Shown here: positions 60,599 through 64,000 of the stretch, in pieces
Layout: each line of letters begins with the position of its first letter
Position numbering within the stretch: the first letter of the stretch is position 1
From: Cellulomonas cellasea
GTDB lineage: Bacteria; Actinomycetota; Actinomycetes; Actinomycetales; Cellulomonadaceae
Direction of reading: 5' to 3'
Length of the DNA: 64,000 bases
Assembly: GCF_006538745.1 (NCBI RefSeq)
Contig: NZ_BJLR01000013.1
Coordinates: 204,422-268,421 of the forward strand
Translations under genes and position numbers: made by a program
The notes under the pieces: generated by a model
Seen by the model: the letters and a program-made list of their open reading frames with translations, nothing else
The model's database searches: none
What the model was told of the DNA's origin: nothing

Positions 60599-61810
60599 TC
60601 ATGCCGGTCGGGGTCGGAGCTCCGCCTTCCCGAGCGAGGAGAGGTGGACCTCGTCGGGCCCGTCGGCGATCCGCAGCGAGCGCGCCGCGGCGTACATCGC
60701 GGCGAGGGGCTGGTCGTCGGAGAGCCCGGCCGCGCCGAAGACCTGGATCGCGCGGTCCACGACCTGCTGCACCGCGCGCGGGACCGCGATCTTGATCGCC
60801 TGGATCTCGGTCATCGCCGCGCGGTTGCCGACGGTGTCCATGAGCCAGGCCGTCTTGAGCACGAGCAGGCGCAGCGCCTCGACCTGGATGCGCGACTCCG
60901 CGGCCCACTCCCGGACGACGCCCTGCTCGGCGAGCGGCCGGCCGAACGGCGAGCGGGACGCGGCGCGCTCGCGGACCAGGTCGAGCGCGCGCTCCGCCAT
61001 GCCGAGCGCGCGCATGCAGTGGTGGATGCGCCCGGGTCCGAGCCGCGCCTGCGCGATCGCGAACCCGTCGCCCTCGCCGCCGAGCAGCGCCGACGCGGGG
61101 ACCCGCACGTCCTCGAACGCGATCTCGGCGTGCCCGCCGTGGTCCCGGTCGTCGTAGCCGAGCACCGTCAGCGGCCGCACGATGCGCACGCCCGGGGTGT
61201 CGCGCGGGACGAGCACCATGCTCTGCTGCCGGTGCCGCGGGGCGTCGGGGTCGGTCGCGCCCATGACGACGAGCAGGCTCGCGCCCGGGTTCATCGCGCC
61301 CGTCGACCACCACTTGTGGCCCGTGATGACGAGGTGGTCGCCGTCGCGGCGGATGCGCGTCGCGATCTGCGTCGCGTCCGACGACGCGGCTCCGGGCTCG
61401 GTCATGCAGAACGCCGAGCGGGTCTCCGCGGCGAGCAGCGGGTCGAGCCAGCGCTCCTGCTGCTCGGGGGTGCCGAACTCGGCGAGGAGCTCCATGTTGC
61501 CGGTGTCCGGCGCGGCGCAGTTCGTCGCGACCGGGCCCAGGCGCGGGCTGCGACCGAGCGCCTCGGCGACGGGGGCGTACTGGAGGTTCGTCAGCCCGGC
61601 GCCGCGCGGCCCCGGCAGGAACAGGTTCCACAGGCCCTGTGCCCGGGCGACCTCCTGGAGCTCGCGGACCACCGGGCGCAGGCCCCACTCGCCCGGCGTC
61701 GCGGCGACCTGCGCGTCGAGCACCGGCTCGGCGGGCAGGACGTGCTCGTCGAGGAACGTGCGCGTGCGCGCCAGGACGTCCCGGGTCCGCTCGTCGTACG
61801 CGAAGTCCAC
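60599..61810 (-). CDS. Acyl-CoA dehydrogenase (long FadE-like/ACAD10-11 type)
   Basis: A 403-residue flavoenzyme introducing the alpha,beta double bond into acyl-CoA. Landmarks: FCMTEPGAASSDATQI (flavin-binding loop), ITGHKWWSTGA, QARLGPGRIHHCMRALG and RSPFGRPLAEQGVVREWAAES, and YAAARSLRIADGPDEVHLSSLGK, characteristic of the ACAD10/11-like group. That group is usually partnered with a phosphotransferase-like protein, as here. Start: GTG 61810 after GAGGGGG. Confidence 0.92.
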   Translation of the reverse strand: MDFAYDERTRDVLARTRTFLDEHVLPAEPVLDAQVAATPGEWGLRPVVRELQEVARAQGLWNLFLPGPRGAGLTNLQYAPVAEALGRSPRLGPVATNCAAPDTGNMELLAEFGTPEQQERWLDPLLAAETRSAFCMTEPGAASSDATQIATRIRRDGDHLVITGHKWWSTGAMNPGASLLVVMGATDPDAPRHRQQSMVLVPRDTPGVRIVRPLTVLGYDDRDHGGHAEIAFEDVRVPASALLGGEGDGFAIAQARLGPGRIHHCMRALGMAERALDLVRERAASRSPFGRPLAEQGVVREWAAESRIQVEALRLLVLKTAWLMDTVGNRAAMTEIQAIKIAVPRAVQQVVDRAIQVFGAAGLSDDQPLAAMYAAARSLRIADGPDEVHLSSLGKAELRPRPA

Positions 61811-61821
61811 GTCCGTCCCCC

Positions 61822-62928
61822 TCAGCTCGCGCCGTCGAGGCGCGCGAGGCCCTCGCCGGCCAACGGGAGGACCATCGCGCCGATCGCGTCGAAGCCCTCG
61901 CCCACGGTCTCGCCGGCGCGGAACCGGAAGTGCACGCCCTCGAGGATCACCGCGAGCTTGTACGCGGCGAACGCGCGGTACCAGGACAGGTCCGGGACCG
62001 ACGAGCCGAGCCGGGCGGCGTACGCGTCGGCGAGCTCGGCGAAGTCCGGGTAGCCCGCGGCGGGGTCGACGGCGCTCGCGGTCAGGCCGTCGGGCGGCGC
62101 GATCCGGCGGATGTCCCAGTACAGCCCGAGCATCCCGAGGTCGACGGCGGCGTCGCCCAGGGTGGCCATCTCCCAGTCCAGCACGGCGGCGACGTGCACG
62201 CCGCCCGCCCGGGAGACGAGCGCGTTGTCGAGCCGGTAGTCCCCGTGCACGAGCCCCGTCCGGACCGTCTCGGGCACGTGCTCGCGCAGGCGCTCCTGGA
62301 GCGCGTCGAGCGCGGGGAGGTCGCGCGAGCGTGAGCCGTCGTACTGCCGACCCCAGCGGTGCAGCTGGCGACCGAGGTAGCCGTCGGGGCGGCCGAGGTC
62401 GGCGAGCCCGACTGAGCCGGGGTCGAGCGCGTGCAGCTCGGCGAGCAGCTCCGCGAGCTCGAGGCTCACGGCCCGGAGCTCGGCGGGGGAGTAGGCGGCG
62501 TTCTGCGCGGGGTCGGAGATCGCCTCGCCGTCGACCCGCTCCATGACGAAGAAGGGCGTCCCGGTCCCGGCGCTGCCGTCGGCGTCGTCGACGAGGTCCA
62601 CGGTCGCGGGCACGGGGACGCGGGTGCCGCCGAGCGCGTGGATCACGCGGTGCTCGCGGGCCATGTCGTGCGCGGTCTCCTGCACGTGGCCGAGCGGCGG
62701 GCGGCGCAGCACGAGCGGGACGCGCGCGCCGTCGACCCGGTAGGTGAGGTTGCTGCGGCCGCCGGCGAACAGGGTCGCGCGCAGGGGCTCGTCGGTCGCG
62801 AGGTCGGGGTGCGTGCGGCGGAGCCAGGCGTCGAGGCGGGTGACGTCGAGCCCGGGGAGCGGCGGTGCGGCGGCGGGGCGGACCGGGGTGTGGACGGCGG
62901 CGGGCGCGTCCGGGACGGGCTGGGTCAC
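61822..62928 (-). CDS. Aminoglycoside-phosphotransferase-fold protein (ACAD10/11-partner type)
   Basis: A 368-residue kinase-fold protein. LFAGGRSNLTYRV binds ATP, LVLRRPPLGHVQETAHDM carries the family Arg-Pro motif, LVHGDYRLDNALV is the catalytic loop and VLDWEMATLGDAAVDLGM the metal loop. In animals and mycobacteria this domain is fused to or encoded beside ACAD10/11 and phosphorylates 4-hydroxyacyl-CoAs so that they can be oxidised. It is the first gene of the three-gene operon, 11 bp before the dehydrogenase gene. Start: GTG 62928 after GGAGG. A TetR palindrome overlaps its promoter. Confidence 0.88.
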   Translation of the reverse strand: MTQPVPDAPAAVHTPVRPAAAPPLPGLDVTRLDAWLRRTHPDLATDEPLRATLFAGGRSNLTYRVDGARVPLVLRRPPLGHVQETAHDMAREHRVIHALGGTRVPVPATVDLVDDADGSAGTGTPFFVMERVDGEAISDPAQNAAYSPAELRAVSLELAELLAELHALDPGSVGLADLGRPDGYLGRQLHRWGRQYDGSRSRDLPALDALQERLREHVPETVRTGLVHGDYRLDNALVSRAGGVHVAAVLDWEMATLGDAAVDLGMLGLYWDIRRIAPPDGLTASAVDPAAGYPDFAELADAYAARLGSSVPDLSWYRAFAAYKLAVILEGVHFRFRAGETVGEGFDAIGAMVLPLAGEGLARLDGAS

Positions 62929-62978
62929 CGGCGACCACCTCCGCGGCTCGGGCGGGCGTCGGTGCCCACGGTCCGAGC

Positions 62979-63000
62979 AGCATACCGGACAGTCGGTATG
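62979..63000 (-). promoter_or_regulatory. TetR-type operator 3 and -10 of the acyl-CoA operon
   Basis: CATACCGGACAGTCGGTATG (62981-63000) has perfect 7-bp arms CATACCG/CGGTATG. Reading leftward, TATGCT (62984-62979) is a good -10 overlapped by the palindrome. This is the best-formed of three related sites in the window. Confidence 0.7.
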
Positions 63001-63041
63001 ACGGAGCGCACGTCCGACTCCGCGTGCCGGCGAACCCACAT

Positions 63042-63142
63042 CGTTACCCGCACGGGCCTTCTGTGACCTGAACGGGATTTCCGTCACCAGAAATGGGACG
63101 TCTGTTATCCGACCGGGACCTCCGTTACCCGAACGGGACGTT
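63042..63142. repeat. Five tandem 20-21 bp operator-like repeats before the vWA gene
   Basis: Units at 63042, 63061, 63081, 63102 and 63122. The consensus is GTTACCCGAACGGGACNTCC, and each unit contains a partly palindromic CCCGnnCGGG core. The period equals two turns of the helix, so a bound protein would line up on one face. The array ends 75 bp before the vWA start codon. A matching single site occurs at 22550-22565. Confidence 0.75.
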
Positions 63143-63217
63143 CGTGTGACCGTCCCGTGCTGGCCACCCACCTGCGAGAACGTCACGCTTCAGTCCTCGA
63201 GCGACAGAGGAGACAGA

Positions 63218-64000
63218 ATGCGCGTCCGTACATTTCCGGTATCCCGAAATCGCACGGAACGGCCCGCCCGAGCGACCAGGTGCACGAGGAAGCCGACCCG
63301 CGCCTTCTCCGCTGCGGTCATGGTCGCGGTCGTCGGTGCGCTCGCTGCCTGCGGCGCGGACGGCGCGAGCAGCGACGCCTACGGACCGGAGCTCGCCTTC
63401 GAGGGCGCCGTCCCTCCCGAGGAGTGGCGTGACGCCCCGGTGGACGACCAGGAGGAGTACGACGACTCCCCGGAGCAGCCGTTCCAGGACGTGACGACGA
63501 GCCCCCTGTCGACCTTCGCCTCCGACGTCGACACCGCGTCGTACAGCAACCTGCGCCGCCAGCTGCGTCAGGGGGTCGCACCGGAGGGGGTCCGGATCGA
63601 GGAGCTCGTCAACTACTTCGACTACGACTACCCGGCCCCGGAGCCGGGCGCTGCGGACCCGTTCACGGTCACCACCCAGGTCGCGGACGCGCCGTGGGCG
63701 CCCGGCCACCAGCTGGCCATGATCGGTGTGCAGGCCACGGCCGCGACGCCCACCAGCCGGGGCAACAACGTCGTGTTCCTGCTCGACGTGTCCGGCTCGA
63801 TGGACGAGCCGAACAAGCTGCCGCTGCTGGCCGACTCGTTCGAGCTGCTCGTCGAGCAGCTCGACGAGGACGACACCGTCTCGATCGTGACCTACGCCGG
63901 CAACGAGCAGGTGCTCGCCGACTCCGTGCCCGGGGACCGGCGCGAGGAGCTCGTGGGGATCCTGGACGGGCTCGAGGCCGGCGGGTCCACCGGGGGGGGG
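63218..64000 (+). CDS. von Willebrand factor A lipoprotein (YfbK-like), partial
   Basis: The first 261 residues of a secreted lipoprotein cut by the window edge. A basic start leads to the lipobox ALAAC with Cys45. A vWF-N domain follows (TSPLSTFASDVDTASYSNLRRQLRQG, IEELVNYFDYDYP), then a vWA domain with the metal-binding DVSGSM (Asp190-Ser192-Ser194). Similar proteins bind partners through a divalent metal, but their role in actinobacteria is unknown. Start: ATG 63218 after AGAGGAGA. Homologues normally read GSTNGGAG where the window ends in GSTGGG encoded by a G-run, so the last bases may be unreliable. Confidence 0.85.
   Translation, partial: MRVRTFPVSRNRTERPARATRCTRKPTRAFSAAVMVAVVGALAACGADGASSDAYGPELAFEGAVPPEEWRDAPVDDQEEYDDSPEQPFQDVTTSPLSTFASDVDTASYSNLRRQLRQGVAPEGVRIEELVNYFDYDYPAPEPGAADPFTVTTQVADAPWAPGHQLAMIGVQATAATPTSRGNNVVFLLDVSGSMDEPNKLPLLADSFELLVEQLDEDDTVSIVTYAGNEQVLADSVPGDRREELVGILDGLEAGGSTGGG

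Noticed and set aside
63042..63142. CRISPR-like array
   Set aside because: The 20-21 bp units abut with no unique spacers and vary in sequence, and no cas genes are present.

Overview
The window is 64 kb of very GC-rich, gene-dense DNA. Most genes start at GTG or ATG behind GGAGG-type ribosome sites, and many are packed head to tail with ATGA/GTGA overlaps. These traits, together with a cell wall-anchored LAxTG protein, MmyB-type regulators and several secreted plant-polysaccharide enzymes carrying CBM2 or ricin-type modules, point to a cellulolytic actinobacterium, most likely Cellulomonas or a close relative. That identification is an inference. No rRNA, tRNA, CRISPR array, phage or insertion sequence was recognised.

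Left part (1-31 kb), carbohydrate and envelope functions: a ricin/GH43 enzyme cut by the left edge; a sortase-anchored ALF-repeat protein; an ArsR/SRPBCC pair; a serine hydrolase; an AA10 lytic polysaccharide monooxygenase with CBM2; a SUKH-like protein; a small GH3 enzyme; a CutRS-like two-component system; VanZ; a DrrAB-type ABC exporter with its MerR regulator; two small membrane or hypothetical proteins; an MmyB regulator/SDR divergon; a phosphoribosyltransferase remnant; a spore-photoproduct-lyase-like radical SAM protein; an unknown two-gene unit sharing a NADRDxYL motif; a CE2-like esterase with CBM2; a YrdC-like protein; a large GH3 beta-glucosidase with a PA14 domain; a tandem pair of beta-propeller proteins; an alkaline phosphatase; and an MpaB-like oxygenase. 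LacI-type operator candidates precede the GH43, AA10 and CE2 genes.

Middle part (31-41 kb): an SDR-TetR-MDR-SDR operon is followed by a complete branched-chain-type ABC uptake operon (livG, livF, livH, livM, livK-like). Both start just after a near-identical TetR-type palindrome. The same palindrome, in its most symmetrical form, lies 25 kb away in front of a phosphotransferase/acyl-CoA dehydrogenase/acyl-CoA ligase operon (58.9-62.9 kb). The three operons look like one dispersed regulon for uptake and CoA-dependent beta-oxidation-like breakdown of an unidentified carboxylic acid.

Right part (41-64 kb): a PAS-PAS-GGDEF-EAL protein; the most unusual gene of the window, an ECF sigma factor fused through a zinc finger and a membrane segment to an extracellular GH128-like glycoside hydrolase; a RibD/DHFR-like reductase; a second MmyB/SDR divergon; an unknown protein with a possible leader peptide; a MarR/RND efflux divergon; three membrane proteins (DUF2568, LtrA, DUF418); an AbiEi/AbiEii toxin-antitoxin operon with an antisense HEPN-like fragment at its end; the acyl-CoA operon; and a von Willebrand factor A lipoprotein cut by the right edge, preceded by five tandem 20-21 bp repeats.
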